A stretch of 64,000 nt of DNA, taken from assembly GCA_963277665.1 (NCBI GenBank), contig OY728122.1, positions 2,125,752,024 to 2,125,816,023 on the forward strand. Reading direction: 5' to 3'. This DNA is from Viscum album (lineage: Eukaryota; Streptophyta; Magnoliopsida; Santalales; Viscaceae). Positions 14,163-26,734 of this stretch are shown one piece after another (within the stretch, counting starts at the first letter, position 1; each line of letters begins with the position of its first letter). The notes below the pieces were generated by a model. It was given only the letters and a program-made list of their open reading frames with translations, did no database searches and was not told the origin of the DNA. Both the position numbers and the translations under genes were made by a program.

Positions 14163-15110
14163 ATGAGTTTTAGAAGACATTAGAAAAAGTTCAAATGGGA
14201 AGATATTGTTGAAGCATATGAGTGGAACCTCTTATAGACTAGAGTCAGGTTGAGATTATTGTGCATGATATCCAATTTATGGGATTGAAACCTTCACCCA
14301 TTACCGTTTAGGTTATATCTATGGACCCATAGTGAAGGAATCTCAGAATCGTTCTCAAGGGTCTCTTTACTAGAATCAACTAATGTTCCCAGTCATTAAT
14401 GATAATCAAGAGGATATATTTTCATTTATTAAGATATAAGTTCTTTTACTTTCCTTGGGAACAACTAATTCAATTATGGTGAAATTTTCCACCTTCAATA
14501 TAGAGGGACCAATGATTAGATTGTATGATATGATGGTGATGATGACGAATCACAATAGTTTAGAGTAAAAGGACATCAAGTTTCATTTTTTTGATCAGTT
14601 CTATCTAGAATATATGGAGTTTTTCAATGCTATAGAGTTTTGAAGACTTCATCAGGCTGACAAGATTGTAACTGAGTATGAGAACTATATTGACAAGCTT
14701 ATTTAATTTATTCCTAATATTGAATCAAATGAGAAGATATATATTTGAAGGTATCAGATGGGTCTCCAACATAAAATACATTCACATGTCTTTTTATTGA
14801 AGTTTTCTTTTTATACTGACATGATAGATTGGGAACTGATGGTTGAACTTGACTTTGTTTCTATGCCAGGTTTGAAAATAGTTTTGTTCCCTACCAGTGG
14901 CTATTCTCTAAATTACTTTACATTAAAGAGGATTTGGGATGAGTCTCATGGTTGATCTCAATATCAGGGTTCTTCTAGAGCTCTTGTATTACCTATAAGA
15001 CACCCATTGACTTGGTTTTAGTATGGCAAGGCTGGGTATTCAAAGTGTGTTTTCACTAAGGCACCCAAGATCTATAGTTGCAATGGATGATAAATGTAAC
15101 TTATGGAAAT
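14163..15110 (+). pseudogene. gag: Element A gag remnant (capsid and zinc knuckle)
   Basis: Gag builds the virus-like particle and packages element RNA. The capsid-type retrotransposon gag domain is readable at about 14560-14960: a tract like DQFYLEYMEFFNAIEF, then ADKIVTEYENYIDKLI (family motif KLKQGDKTVTEYEAEFSRL), then YQMGLQHKIHS. A decayed CCHC zinc knuckle follows at 15010-15090, with GKAGYSKCVF and IYSCNG matching the CFxCGxxGHxxxxC and CYxC pattern. Several in-frame stops and frame changes make it non-functional. The usual length (about 400 residues) fits the space. Confidence 0.75.
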
Positions 15111-15309
15111 TATGTTATATCTTATCTACCCCCATAGTGTAATGTTTTCATGAGAATAAAAAGTTATCATGGTCCAATGATATTCTTTAAGAAAAAAGGG
15201 GTTTGAACCAACTACATCTAGAATGAAGCTTATTCAAATAGTTGAATATTGTCTAGAGAAATTTGATACAGGGCCAATAACTATGACAGGCACCATAACT
15301 ATATATTCA

Positions 15310-15620
15310 TATTTATTGATTTCCTTATTTGTTACTGGTGAGTCTCAATAATTTATATCGACTCATAATATGAAACTTATTAATCTTCCAACATATATTT
15401 TTTCTTATGTCATAGATATTACTACACCCCTCGAAACAAAGAGAGAGAAGTGTATCCATTTTCTAGTTTGGGACTTTTATTTATTATATATTGACATTAC
15501 CTACGATTTTGTGACTCTTAATATCAAAAAATTTAATGAAATTTTTGGGATGGAGTAGATCATTTCTAATAATGCTTGGATTGACTGAAATCGTTGATGA
15601 GTCCACTTTACTAAGACTCA
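15310..15620 (+). pseudogene. pro: Element A aspartic protease remnant
   Basis: The retroviral-type aspartic protease cleaves the polyprotein. LFVTGESQ near 15325 sits where LFDSGASHSF is expected; the catalytic Asp of the DSG triad is changed to Thr. Farther on, DFVTLNIKKFNEIFGME and NNAWID match the conserved (L)xxFDVILGMDWL..HxAxID region of Ty3/gypsy proteases. A stop follows GME. The open frame 15370-15558 lies in this domain. Confidence 0.65.
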
Positions 15621-15959
15621 TGCGGTGTTTAGTATCTTCTTTTGAAGAATTTGACCTGAAGATGAGTAGAAATGAATCTTATTTTATGTATCGGTGGAAG
15701 GAAATATAATTTCTAAATTTTGATATGGATTTGGGTTATTTTAGTGACAATCTACCTAGAGTTTTCGTCATGATTATCAACGGTTTGACTACTGATTTCA
15801 ATCATTTTACACATGTAATAGTGGTAGATTTTTCTATTGACTCATTTATTTGTACCCAAAATGTATATATTCCATATTAATACATGTAAAAATTTTATAT
15901 GAAATATGGGAAGGCACAATGAGGTGATCTATTAGAGAAAGGGCTTATATTACCATGTA

Positions 15960-16518
15960 TGTCAAATTTGGTGGAACCAACTCTATTTGCTACAAAAGCT
16001 TATGGAAAAATTCACCTATGTGTTAGTTATAGAATACTAAACACAGTTATCATAATGTAAAAGTATATATTACAATGGATTGATGTTCTATTGGACCATT
16101 TTAATGTGTGAAATTAGTTCTTGAAGATTTATTAGTGACATATTCATCACAAATTAAGAATAAATGAATCTAACATTCATAAAACCTACATTATATCCAT
16201 TTATAGCCATTATGAGTACATTTTAGGCCATTATATCTATAAAATAGACCTAAAATATTTATGGATTTTATGAACTAGATATTACATGACTATAATGATA
16301 TGATTGTGGTAGTATTTGTGTATGAAATACTTTTTGACTCTCTGTCTGAGGAGGATCATGTGTGTCATCTGAGAGCAGTTTTGAAATTATTGGGAAAATA
16401 CCGAATCTATTCCAAGATATCAAAATATTATTTATAGATTTGGAATGTGAATTTCTTGGGACACATGGTCTTGGAACATGGTCTCTTAGTTGATCCTAAA
16501 ATGGTGGATGTGGTTACT
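15960..16518 (+). pseudogene. pol: Element A reverse transcriptase remnant
   Basis: Reverse transcriptase copies element RNA to DNA. In order: CVSYRILNTVII (family CVDYRELNKVTI), HKLRINESNIHKT (family HQLRIRESDIPKT), HYEYILGHYIYKIDLKYLW (FLVMPFGLTNAPATFM region), then VVVFVYEILFDSLSEEDHV and NFLGHMVLEHGLLVDPKMV. The catalytic pair expected in VFVDDIL reads YE, so the active site is lost. Several stops. Continues into the RT/RNase H connection. Confidence 0.85.
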
Positions 16519-17135
16519 ACATGTGAGCATTAAAATAATGGTTTTCAGAATTGGAGATTCATGGATCTAGATGGGTATTATCAATGTTTTGTAACAGATA
16601 TTTGGAATTTGTATTTTTTTGATGACATCCCTCACTAATAAGGGATAAATGTTCATCTGGGAGGGAATATTTCAGAGTTATTTTGTTGAATTAAAATGAA
16701 TTTTAACCTATCCACTAGTGTTGGCTAGTATAGAGGCTAGGAATTGAAAATTGGTCTTTTATAACACATTAGATTTGGGTTGGGGTTTTTTATTTGGATG
16801 TATAATCATGTTGTATCCTATGGTTCTTAAAATATTTTGACATAGGTGAATAATTACCAAATCCATGACCCTAACCTTTCAACGATGATGCTTGAGCATA
16901 ATTGTTTGTTGAATTTCTATTTCAGAGAAATATTTTCCTTGTATTCTTACCACATGATCCTGAGTAAATTATTTTTATAAAAATATTAAATCATTTGGAA
17001 GAGGTGTTGGGTTGGGTAACTACAATATATTTATTTAAAAAATTCATAGACATTGGGGAAGGTGAATCTCTTTTATGATGCTTTGTGCAAGAAAAATAAG
17101 ACTTATGTTGTAAAAGTATCATATGAAGAGTCTAC
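16519..17135 (+). pseudogene. pol: Element A RNase H remnant
   Basis: RNase H removes the RNA strand of the hybrid. The connection domain shows DGYYQCFVTDIWN (family GYYRRFVEDFS) and TSLTNKG*MFIWE (family TRLTKKGVKFVW). The RNase H core is poorly kept: LDLGWGFLFGCII corresponds to SKLGLGCVLMQ. The end VNLFYDALCKKN matches NVVADALSRK. Frame changes and stops throughout. Confidence 0.65.
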
Positions 17136-17139
17136 CTTG

Positions 17140-18135
17140 AAGGTCCTTTTTTCACATTTTCATTTTAGATTTTTGAAATAGGTGGATTAGGTTATCATAT
17201 CTAGTTTTTTTTCCTCCCATATTATTGAGATGAATCTTTAGTAGAATCATATTGATGACGATTAAATTAGAATTAGTGAATTTCTTTATGATGGGGCTAC
17301 CATTGATAAGTGGTAGTTCTCCACTGAGGGTGTACAATATGTCTAGAATTGATATATTATATCGTTAAAAATTAAAAGATATGTAATTGGTGATTTTCAC
17401 ATTTCATATTGGGTCGTGCACCTAGGTATCACAATGATTTCTTATGATATACACCAATGATTCTAGAGGCTTGGTATAAGATGAGACATCTAGGAATTTG
17501 ATTCACATTGTTATACCTGTAAGCAAGTCATGTATAAGCATCAGAGACATATCCATTTTATTCATCCATTTTAAAATATGACATGGATGTATGATGGGAG
17601 TTTTATATACTGTGTGGTTGGTTTTATGCATACCCCTAGAATGAATAATGTGATATGAGTTATGATCGAGCGACTAACCAAATAATCTCACTTTATACCG
17701 ATTTATAAAACAACCAAAGTTGAGGAGTTTAGGAATCTCAATGTGAATGAAATTATTCATTTTTACAGAGTTATATATGTTATAGTATCTAATATAGGTC
17801 AATGTTTTCATCTGGTTTTTTGCAATTCCTTCAAGAGGTGATGGGATCTTAGGTTCATTAGAGTATGACATACCATCTACAGAATTATGAACAAAAAATG
17901 AGAACTATGTAGACTCTAAAGACATGATTTATTCCTAGGTCCTCAATTTGGGTGGATCTAGGGATCAAAATTTATGATTGGTTGATTTATCAAATAAAAA
18001 TTGATAAAATACCATGGTTATAATGTCTCATTTTCAGGACTATTGTTGTAGTACGTCTAAATATGTATTTTTTTGTTAGATTTTGGAGAAACACCCATGG
18101 TTAGACAGAATTGTTTTTCAAGAAATTACAAAGAA
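17140..18135 (+). pseudogene. pol: Element A integrase remnant
   Basis: Integrase joins the DNA copy to the host chromosome. The core reads TWMYDGSFIYCVVGF (expected near WEDITMDFVVGLP), VMIERLTK*SHFIPIYKTTKVEEF (family VDRLTKSAHFIPV) and NEIIHFYRVIYVIVSNIGQCF (family [21 protein letters not shown]). The second catalytic Asp in SDRD has been replaced (SNIG). The catalytic core after 17830 is fragmentary. Stops and frameshifts. Confidence 0.75.
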
Positions 18136-18171
18136 TATCTGTTTATTCGTCAAATAATTTTTATGTAATAG

Positions 18172-18658
18172 ATGCGACATAAATCATATGATGATATCTA
18201 TCATAGACCATTGGATTTATTTTTTGGTGACATATTTTTCAAGAGAGTTTCACCTTACTTGGGTCCCCAATGGCGTGGGAGGCTTGGGAATATTGTTCCT
18301 TATTTATTAGGCCCTTTTGTGGTTATTGAGCAAGGGGGAATAATGGCATACCATTTTTCACATAAACCATAGTTTATGTCAATACATAATTTGTTCAATG
18401 TATTTCATCTTAAAAAGTATCTTTCTGACCTATCTCATATCTTGAGCTGGGAATATCTATACGTTGAGCATAATTTATCCCTAACGGAGCATCCAATTAG
18501 GCTAGTTGATTCTAACACAATGGTATTTTATTGGAGGAAGATACCATTATTTTTAGAGATATGAATCTATGGTTCTTATTCTCATGAGAAATTGGAGTGT
18601 GAGGAACTTATGAGAGATAAGTGGCCTCATCTATTTGATGTCGAAAAATCTTGAGAGG
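18172..18658 (+). pseudogene. pol: Element A polyprotein C-terminus (GPY/F and chromodomain-like)
   Basis: Two consecutive open stretches (18172-18372, 18376-18564) encode the integrase C-terminal module: MRHKSYDDIYHRPLDLFFGD (family RQKSYADxRRRPLEFxVGD), then LLGPFVVIEQGGIMAYHF (GPY/F motif) and NLFNVFHLKKYL (HDVFHVSxLRKY). It ends near RDKWPHLF, the family's (M)RxKYPHLF tail. This C-terminal extension is typical of chromoviruses, where a chromodomain may bias insertion. Separated by one stop. Confidence 0.8.
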
Positions 18659-18694
18659 CATTCTAGGGACATAAGGATTTTATGGTGGGAAGGT

Positions 18695-19385
18695 TATAGA
18701 ACCTTGTTACTTATTTTTTGATTATCCTCAACCCTATTTTTGATCCTAAATTTGTTTGGTCTTGTTTTTAGTTGTTTTATAATAAATTTTTTTACTTTTT
18801 AATCCCCAAGGGATATACATGGTTGGAGCACGATTATGGAATATGGTATGGGTTGGAAACGATAACCATATTCCCATTAATGGCGATCTGCAGGGGGTGC
18901 ACAGTTTTTCCAAACTATGAGACCATACCCTCTAAACTGTGTGTCCTTAGAGAGTGATATTTTTTAGTTGGAGGAATATTAACATAACCATGCACTCAAT
19001 AAGAAGAAACCATGAACCACATAAAATATGGGTTCACAGTTTGTCTCACCATGCGAGCCTCTCTATGGAACAAAGTTCATAGTAATTAATTATTTCATTT
19101 TTTTAAAGAATGATCCTACCCTTAGGATTTTAAATCATCCTTATCGTAACTATTATGATTTATAGGGTTGGTAAGGCTCCGTATAAATGATTTAGGGTCC
19201 ACCAACCTCCTATTATAGTAAATCAATGTGTCAATGTATGACCTGATCCCTATATATGTAAGAAGATATCCTCTCTAATAGCTTCTTCCAATAATTTATA
19301 CCTTCCTCATTAGAGTTTCATGGTTCATCACATATTGGATGTATCTAAACAATTATTGATTTAATCTACAAGGCTATTCCAATTA
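18695..19385 (+). repeat. Element A 3' LTR, truncated
   Basis: Begins TATAGAACCTTGTTA, matching TGTAACATCTTGTTA of the 5' LTR, right after the polyprotein end and a GGTGGGAAGG purine tract. The alignment to the 5' LTR fades after about 19385, only 0.7 kb of 2.1 kb. The lost part would include the acceptor-like site. Confidence 0.75.
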
Positions 19386-19739
19386 AGATTAATTAATAAA
19401 AACCTTTTCAAAAACTGGTTATTAATCATATGGTTGAATATTATATGACCCCTAATATAGATTAAATTTTAATATATAATGATACAATTTATTTCCAAGA
19501 GAATAATATTACAATTTATAGAGGTGTAGTGTAATTTATTATCTTTATAGGGGAAACTTGATCATCTATATTATTACCATATCCTCACCGAGTAGCTCTC
19601 ATTATATAAATATAATGAAGAGAGGAATAAAAATCATGATCTCTAGAAAATTAAGATATCCTAAAAAATATTATGTTCCTTTGATATAAACAAATAATTT
19701 ATGTTTTCTCATATAATTACCTGTTCATCCACAATAACA
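19386..19739 (+). other. Junction between A 3' LTR and H pol
   Basis: AT-rich, with no domain I can name. It lies where H protease or the RT start would be expected, so it is probably decayed H interior, but no motif shows that. Confidence 0.35.
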
Positions 19740-20480
19740 TAAATTTGAATTCTCAATTGAATACATTCCTTATGTGAGGAATATATCTAAAATCCCCAAT
19801 ATAATAGAACTATTGGAATTGGTAGTGTTAAATAAACAATTATAGAAGTTGTGGGCTAATGGATTTATGTAATTTAGTATTTCTCCTTAAAGTGTCCCTG
19901 TTTTATTCATGAAAATGATGGTTGGGTATATAGGACTCTTTATCAATAATAGGGATATTAATTCAATTAATATAAATAATAGGTATCATTTTCCACACAT
20001 TTAAAACTTATTTTACCTTCTTCAATGAGCCCAATGCATTTTAAAATTGATCTTTTCTCTGGTTATTAATAAATGAAGGTAAATATGTATAATATACCAA
20101 AGTTGATATTTCAAACATTGTATGAACATTTTGAGTTTATGGTAATACCATTTCAATCAACTAATTCCCCTTATGTCTTGATGGGTACAATTAATATAGT
20201 ACTAAGGGATTATCGTTAAAAAAAATTAGAAGTTTTTTTTGATGATATCTTCATATTAAATATATTATTTAAAGGCTATTATATCCATTTGAAAATAATT
20301 ATATAGAGCCTAAAAAAAGGAATGATGTGGGATGTATAGTGAGATTGATTTTTTTATGAATGGATTTTATTTTCTTTCCAATATAGTCCCAAAGGATGTA
20401 ATATATTTTACCCCTTAAAAACCCATAGCCAAGGAATGGTATAAACAGATAAAAATAACTATGATATGACATTTACTAGG
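19740..20480 (+). pseudogene. pol: Element H reverse transcriptase remnant
   Basis: RT of the older element H. IIELLELVVLNKQL..LWANGF (family ELKELKKQLQELLDKGFI) is followed by PVLFMKMMVGYIGLFINNRD (PVLFVKKKDGSWRMCVDYRD), NRYHFPHI, FKIDLFSGY, EFMVIPFQSTNSPYVLM (VMPFGLTNAPxxFM) and VFFDDIFIL. The catalytic Asp pair FDD is still intact here, unlike in A. Numerous stops and frame changes elsewhere. Gag and protease of H were lost together with A's 3' LTR end. Confidence 0.8.
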
Positions 20481-21040
20481 ATTATAAAGTTAGTATTAGT
20501 AGTTTTTTGAATATTTTTTGAGTTATCCACACATTAACCATGTTATCACTTAATGGTGTTAAATTCACATGGTTAAGGTAATGTTTGGATAGATTTCAAG
20601 ATCTAAAGAGGATACTAATTAAATAAACTGATTTTAAATATACAAATAGTCAAGGAAATATTATTAATATAATGTGAATCATTGAATAATGTAATTATTT
20701 ATATCCTTATGTATAATGATTAAGTGATTTCTTATTCATCATAAGAAATGAGAATTCCTGAATAAAAATATCTAATTCATGGGAATCAACTAGAATCCAA
20801 AATCTAATCTATTAAAATATATAGGAACTATGTTTATGGGGAATGATTCTATATACATGAACCACATGAGTTTGAAGTATATATTCTCTTAAAAGGAGCT
20901 CAAAATATGGAAGAAAATATGGTTAGAACTATTACAGTACTATGATTGATGGATACACTACCACCATGGGATGGAAAATAATGTGGAGGATAAATTGAGT
21001 AAGAGGTACTATGATGTATATAATTTGATGATGAATAATA
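20481..21040 (+). pseudogene. pol: Element H RNase H remnant
   Basis: ISSFLNIF*VIH and LNGVKFTW..CLDRFQDLKR match the connection region (RSFLGLAGYYRRF..KGVKFVW..CEQSFQELKR). Around 20845-21015, HMSLKYIFS*KELKIWKK.W.ELLQYYD and MENNVEDKLSKR match [29 protein letters not shown] and ANVVADALSRK. The middle of the domain, including the YSDAS motif, is missing or unreadable. Confidence 0.65.
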
Positions 21041-21044
21041 AGGA

Positions 21045-21047
<3 letters not shown>

Positions 21048-21086
<39 letters not shown>
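21048..21086. repeat. (TG)n microsatellite, about 19 units
   Basis: An uninterrupted TG dinucleotide run of about 39 bp lying between the RNase H and integrase remnants of H. Being perfect inside strongly decayed DNA, it probably expanded recently by slippage. It should be length-polymorphic. Confidence 0.95.
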
Positions 21087-21089
<3 letters not shown>

Positions 21090-21269
21090 GAAACCCATTA
21101 AATATGGATATAGTCATTTCAATGGAAGGAGACCCATCAATTGTTTTCTGTGAAATTTCTAAACCATCCTTGTTATAAATGAAAGAGAATTCATGGAAGG
21201 ATGAAGAGGACTTAGACATGAATATGAATATATAAATTTGATAGAAATTTATATAATTAATCTCTAATG

Positions 21270-22040
21270 ATGGAGAGTTGATGATTGAAAAGAGGTTATG
21301 TGTTCGATCTATACCCTATTTAAAGCAGGATTTACTAGATGAATCATATATATATATAATTTTTCTACACACCCTAGTCACACAAATATATATAGGGATT
21401 TATGATAGAATTTTTGGTTTGATGGAATGTGGAAATTTATTTGGTTATATGTGTTTATATTAGTAGTAAAATGGTAGGTAAAGGATTAACTACCACATAT
21501 TATGGGAGTCATGAATGATCCACCTATATATATTTAAGTGAGATAATATTTCAATGTATTTTATCCTTTTACTCTAAACGACTCCAAGGATGAATAAATC
21601 TATAAATTTAATCATTGAACATTGTACTATCACTACTCTTTTATTAGAGATAAGAGATGATTAACCACTTCAGTGCCTTTTTTGACTCTATATTGATGAA
21701 CATTCTAGTATTCATGGTGCACCACTATAGATTGTTTCTTTTCATAAGTCATGGTTCTCATTAAAATTATGGATTGGTATTGAAAGGAATCTAATAAATT
21801 AGATAAATTTATGTGTGATCTATCATCCCATGTCTATAGGGTAGTCTGAATGAAGTATCCAAACATTGGAAGATATAGTGATATTATATTACCATGACTT
21901 TTAATGTACATGGGATCAATATCTAACTTTATTGAAATTTCAATATAATAACATATTCAAATTAGGCATTCTGATGGTTCCATAGGAATCATTTTATGTG
22001 AATGGGTTTCATACTCAAACTATTTGGTAAGAATTTTTAA
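21270..22040 (+). pseudogene. pol: Element H integrase remnant
   Basis: The zinc-binding region starts EKRLCVRSIPYLKQDLLDES (family GRLCVPDVDGLRxxILEEAH). The catalytic core is readable at 21680-22020: LYIDEHSSIHGAPL*IVSFHKSWF (family [24 protein letters not shown]) and PMSIG*SE*SIQTLEDIV (HPQTDGQSERTIQTLEDML). It continues with WDQYLTLLKFQYNNIF (WDxYLPLVEFSYNNSY). In-frame stops at several conserved sites. The open frame 21278-21463 lies at its start. Confidence 0.8.
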
Positions 22041-22660
22041 AAATATATGTAATTTTCCTAGAGCATGTCGAGGAGACGGTTGTAAATTGAAAATTGTTCA
22101 GGGTAAATTTAAAAGGAATAGAGATGAAAAAATAGATGTGATAATAATTGAAGGAAATTCATGAAATTTCATCTTATGGATCATATATTATTCAATTATT
22201 AACCATTCAAGGGAGTTATCAAATTTCGTAAAAAGGAGAATTATATCCCTTCGTATATAAGGCCTTTTGAAATATAATGAACTATAGGTGTAGATTAATA
22301 ATTTGTTATGCTACCAACAATATGAATATTATATGACGTATTACATGTTTTTTTATTTAGTAAAAAAATAACATATTGAAGACATGTGATCAAATATGGT
22401 GCAATATAGTTAGAGCCTGAATATTCTTATACTAGAGAGACAATATTTATTTTTTTCTCTATCGATGAAGTGTTTTAGAATCGAACTACTGGATTGGTGA
22501 ATTTAATTTGGAGAAATGAAATGATTATAAATAATAGGAGACTAAAGAAGATATATGTTAGAAGGATCTACATTTTTTTATATAATATAAATCTCAATTT
22601 TGAGGAAACATTTATGTATGAGGGATTATGTAAATCATGAGACACTACTATTGTAGGTAA
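22041..22660 (+). pseudogene. pol: Element H polyprotein C-terminus
   Basis: VLEHVEETVVN..LFRVNLK follows the integrase core, where family members carry a VxxTxEKVxxIRxxMKxSQSRQKSY segment. The frame then drifts; near 22600 NFEETFMYEGL resembles the closing WEFEEEMRxKYPHLF. Weak but in the right order and spacing. Confidence 0.5.
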
Positions 22661-24239
22661 TCTTTAAATCATAAACTATCACTCAATTATCACTCTTTGA
22701 AGCATTTATCCATAAGTATATTTAAAATTATAATTTCTGAATGGTATAATTGAATGTTATCACAATAAAAATATTTTTTAAATTAACAATAAAAATATTA
22801 CATAAACATGAATTTTTAATATTTTTCAATTAAAATAATTATATGCCCGCAAATGATAACATTAATTTCCCCTAGACATAATAAATTTATTTAATAAATT
22901 AGTCTATATATTACAACTATGCAGGTATAAATTAGGTAAAAATTTCAATCTAATTTTTTTTCATCATGTATAAATTACTGAATATAGATATCAATAACCA
23001 CAGTAAAAGTAGAATTTTTATTTTCAATGAATTTTTTTATCAGAGTTACAAAATATTTATCTAGAAAAATTTGATTAACTGACATTAATATTGGAATCTA
23101 ATATGATGTTTGAATTCATATATAAAATCAACACCACTAATTTAATTAATAATTAATCGGAAATAATATTTAAAAATATATAAAATTTATAAAATTGATT
23201 TTTTCTAAAAAAACTATTTTTCCTATATCATATGTTTTAATTTTTAGAATAATTTTCCCATAATATGAAATTGAATTAGGTCAAATAGATCCAAAATCTA
23301 GATTCAAATCAATTAAATTTTATCATATAGCATGTAAACTAAATTTCATTATGTTTACAACAGTAAAACAAAAAAACTTTCATACGAGTGATTAGGATCT
23401 ATCTAAACATGAGGACTGTTCTATTTTACATGTTTGGGAGTGATGAAGACATATTTTTTAAAAAAATGGATTTAAATATTTTTCATCATTATTTCACCTA
23501 ATTCAATATAAATGGTGTAACTTTTGAATGTTTTTAGAATATGTATTTTATTAAAAATAAGATAAATATTGATATTTTTAGTTGATTCTATCAGTATTGA
23601 TTCTACATTGAAAACTAAAGACCAAGACCCTTTGATTTTTAAAAATTATTAATAATTTTATAATGTAAAATAATGAATACAAATGATGAATCTTATAGAA
23701 GATAATTGAAGAAATATGATGTTGATGTGTAAGAAAATATCATTACCTTTAATTTTAGTATGACAATTGACACATAAATATATGAACACAAATGGAATAC
23801 CTTAGAATTTACTGTATAAGGTAAACACTACATCCCAAAACTATTGCATAATGTGCACTCAAAACAGACTTCATTCATGAATTTACATGAAAGAAAAAAT
23901 TAATTTGAATTAAAAAAATTGGATTCTCCCTTTAAATTTTGATTTTCAATATTATCATAATATTTTTATTTGAATTTTTTAAAATATTTTATTGTTATGA
24001 GAAGAGTGGAAAATGAAATTCTAAAAACAAAATATTACTTTTATTACATAATCATTAAATTAGTAAGATGCTGATGTTTATAAAAACATTAACTGGTCAA
24101 AAAAAGTGTTTATATAGTAGAAATATACTTTCAAAAATAATATTTAATATTGATAAAACGTATTTAAATATTTTTATAATGATAACTACTAATTTTCAAC
24201 AAATGAAAATGTTTTTTGACTTTTATTTTCATTAGATTT
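22661..24239. other. AT-rich DNA between H pol and recognisable H 3' LTR
   Basis: No coding trace. The H 3' LTR may begin near 22640 (GAGACACTACTATTGTAGG resembles its start), in which case most of this stretch is a later AT-rich insertion in the LTR of about 1.6 kb. I cannot confirm its nature. Confidence 0.4.
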
Positions 24240-25605
24240 TTTTTAAAAACAATTTATCTCAGATTTATATAAAAGACATTGAACTTTGTATTCCGTGAGA
24301 AATCAAATTATTTCATGAAAATAAATTGAGTTTATAATTTTATTAAAAAAATTCTTTTTCTCTGTAAAATTACACTTTTTCGAAAAATATTGTGTTTATA
24401 CATGATATTTTTAAATCTAATTCTTCTTATAAATATCAAAATTATTAGATAAAATTTTCCTAATTAGTAGAAATATTAGGTGAATATTTTGTTACAAGGA
24501 TAATAATATTTTTACATTGAAATTAAATTACATTTATAGAATAATAATTACCACTGTAGAGGTAAAATGGTTTTTTCAAATAATTAATTTTAAAAGAATT
24601 ATATAATTGTTTTCTAAATAAATTAGATAAATATATTTTTAATTATGACCCCAATACAATGATTAATCGTATAAAAAAATATATGTACACCCATTAAAAT
24701 AGTCCTTAATATGAATTAATAATAAAAACAATTAAATTATAAAATGAATTTTTGTATAAAAAGTGGTTTTTATAATGTTTTAATTAAAAAAATTATCTTT
24801 TCAGGTTTAGAAATTTAATAATGTTATATTGATAATTTATTCATATGTATAAATTGAATTTTTTTAATAGGGATAAAATTATATTTATATCAAAAAAATT
24901 ACAATTATTAATCTTTAAACAAGATTAATATGTGTATATATGGGTAAATTAAGAATCTTGTATTTTAAATAATTAAAAGATTATGTACACACATAAGAAA
25001 TAATTATTTAGGTATGAATATCATACCCACATGTCTCACTTATCATTTTTTTCACCTTACTCTCCAAACTCACCTAACCCACATATCACCCATGTGATTT
25101 CATTATAACCCTTTATCTGATTTTTGATCCCATAAAAATACCCTTTTTCTATTATAAAAGTATCCAATAGCCCCCTAATCTATTATCTGACTCCACACCA
25201 TCAGTATTGACCATGAATTTCCCTTAACTACCCCTCTCTCAATCCGTCCATAGGTTTTCTTAAGGGTCAATACAGTCCTTACAATTTTTAAGGTGATACA
25301 TAGAAAATATAAGGTTTCCAGTGATTTTTTTATTTTTAATTAAAATTTATTATTATAATACAATTTCTATATTTTCTCTTGATATTAATATAATTGTATT
25401 ATATCTAATTTCATATGTTGTTAATGAGAGACTACTCATCCCATCTCATTATAGTTTTTTCATTTGTCTTGATTTCTACGACATAAGGGTTACCATTTCA
25501 CCTCATCATTTTCAATTACAAACCATTATTATAATTTCATAATAATTAAAATTATATGGTATTAACACCCACTTGAAATATTGTCAATGACATGTCGTCA
25601 TAACA
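24240..25605 (+). repeat. Element H 3' LTR (cut by element B)
   Basis: Direct-repeat partner of 10467-11665 (see that entry for matched blocks). It continues beyond the point where the 5' copy is interrupted, up to the TGTAACACCC start of element B at 25606. The open frame 25321-25542 is inside this repeat and not protein-like. Confidence 0.6.
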
Positions 25606-26734
25606 TGTAACACCCTGAGTTTTTATGGACCATTTTTCGAGTAAATTAAAATTTTCATATTAAATTGCACAAATTAATAGATTCATTTCGCACTAAACCA
25701 ACATCTCATATGTTACATGAAACACTAAATTTTTGTATGTTACAATAAACACAGACATTTCATTCATTACACACAATGCAGAGTTGGCGTACGATACACA
25801 CAGTAATAAGTTCTTACAAAACATCATTTTAATCATTAAATAAGATAATAATAACCTAAACAATGACCATAGTTATATGAATAGTAAAAACTAATTTTCA
25901 AATATTTTATACTATTTTTCTTTAAATAAAACATATTGATAATGAAATATATGAGTTTTGGTAAAGACCTTTTTTGGGTAAAAAAACTATTTTCTCAAAT
26001 AAACAGCTTTTTAAAATAAAATGAATTTTAGAATAATTTTTAAGGGTAAATTTATAAAATAAAATTCATTTTTGAATATAGAATGACATAATTATCTTAG
26101 GGTATATTTTTTGGATTTTTCTCAAAAACATCATTTTAAGATGGATAATGAAAAAATACCGAATTTTAATGTAATGATTCTTTTTAATATAATTTATTTG
26201 TAAGGTTATGAGATATATTAATTTTATTTAAAAGTTTTATTATATTATATTTTTATCATGTGATCCAATTTTGGTCATTGGAACCATTTCCACATTTAAA
26301 TTGAATATAAGAACATAGTAATATTTTGATCCATTTTACTATAATACATGTACTGTTGTCCAGACAGTGGTATTATTTTTAAATTAATTTCTATCACTTA
26401 TGTGATTAGAATTTGGAAAAATTGATCAAATATTTGTAATTAACTTAATTTATAATTTCTAATATTGTCAACATTTTTTTTCGAAAAACATATTAGTGAT
26501 GGTGATTAAAATTGATTACATCGGTTATGACTAAAATTTGGATTATAAAGTTCTAAACCATACATTTATAACCTAAAGAGACTTAAACACATGTACAACA
26601 ACCCATTGGATGTCCATATTTGAACCTTTAACCGTAAATTGTTTATATTTTTGGGTTTTAATGACTTTTTTTGGGGAATTAAAATGTGCACAACTAACTT
26701 GTCTCAAAAAATTCCATGTGAGTCCTTTTCCTAC

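Larger units (their letters stand above)
11666..19385 (+). mobile_element. Element A: Ty3/gypsy chromovirus inserted in H
   Basis: A readable though broken Tekay/Del-like element: 2.1 kb 5' LTR, primer-binding site, gag with CCHC remnant, protease, RT, RNase H, integrase, GPY/F-like C-terminal module, then a 3' LTR cut short at about 19385. The gene order PR-RT-RH-INT is that of Ty3/gypsy. It lies between the two LTR copies of H and so is younger than H. The 3' edge is uncertain because a deletion removed the last two thirds of its 3' LTR together with H's leader and gag. Confidence 0.85.

Noticed and set aside
20932..21219. 95-codon open frame with a run of TH repeats on the minus strand
   Set aside because: The repeat is the translation of the (TG)n microsatellite; the frame is antisense to the H pol remnant.
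22661..24239. Second LTR or MITE between H pol and H 3' LTR
   Set aside because: A start-like motif near 22640 exists, but no terminal inverted repeats, duplication or second copy could be found by eye; left as unassigned.
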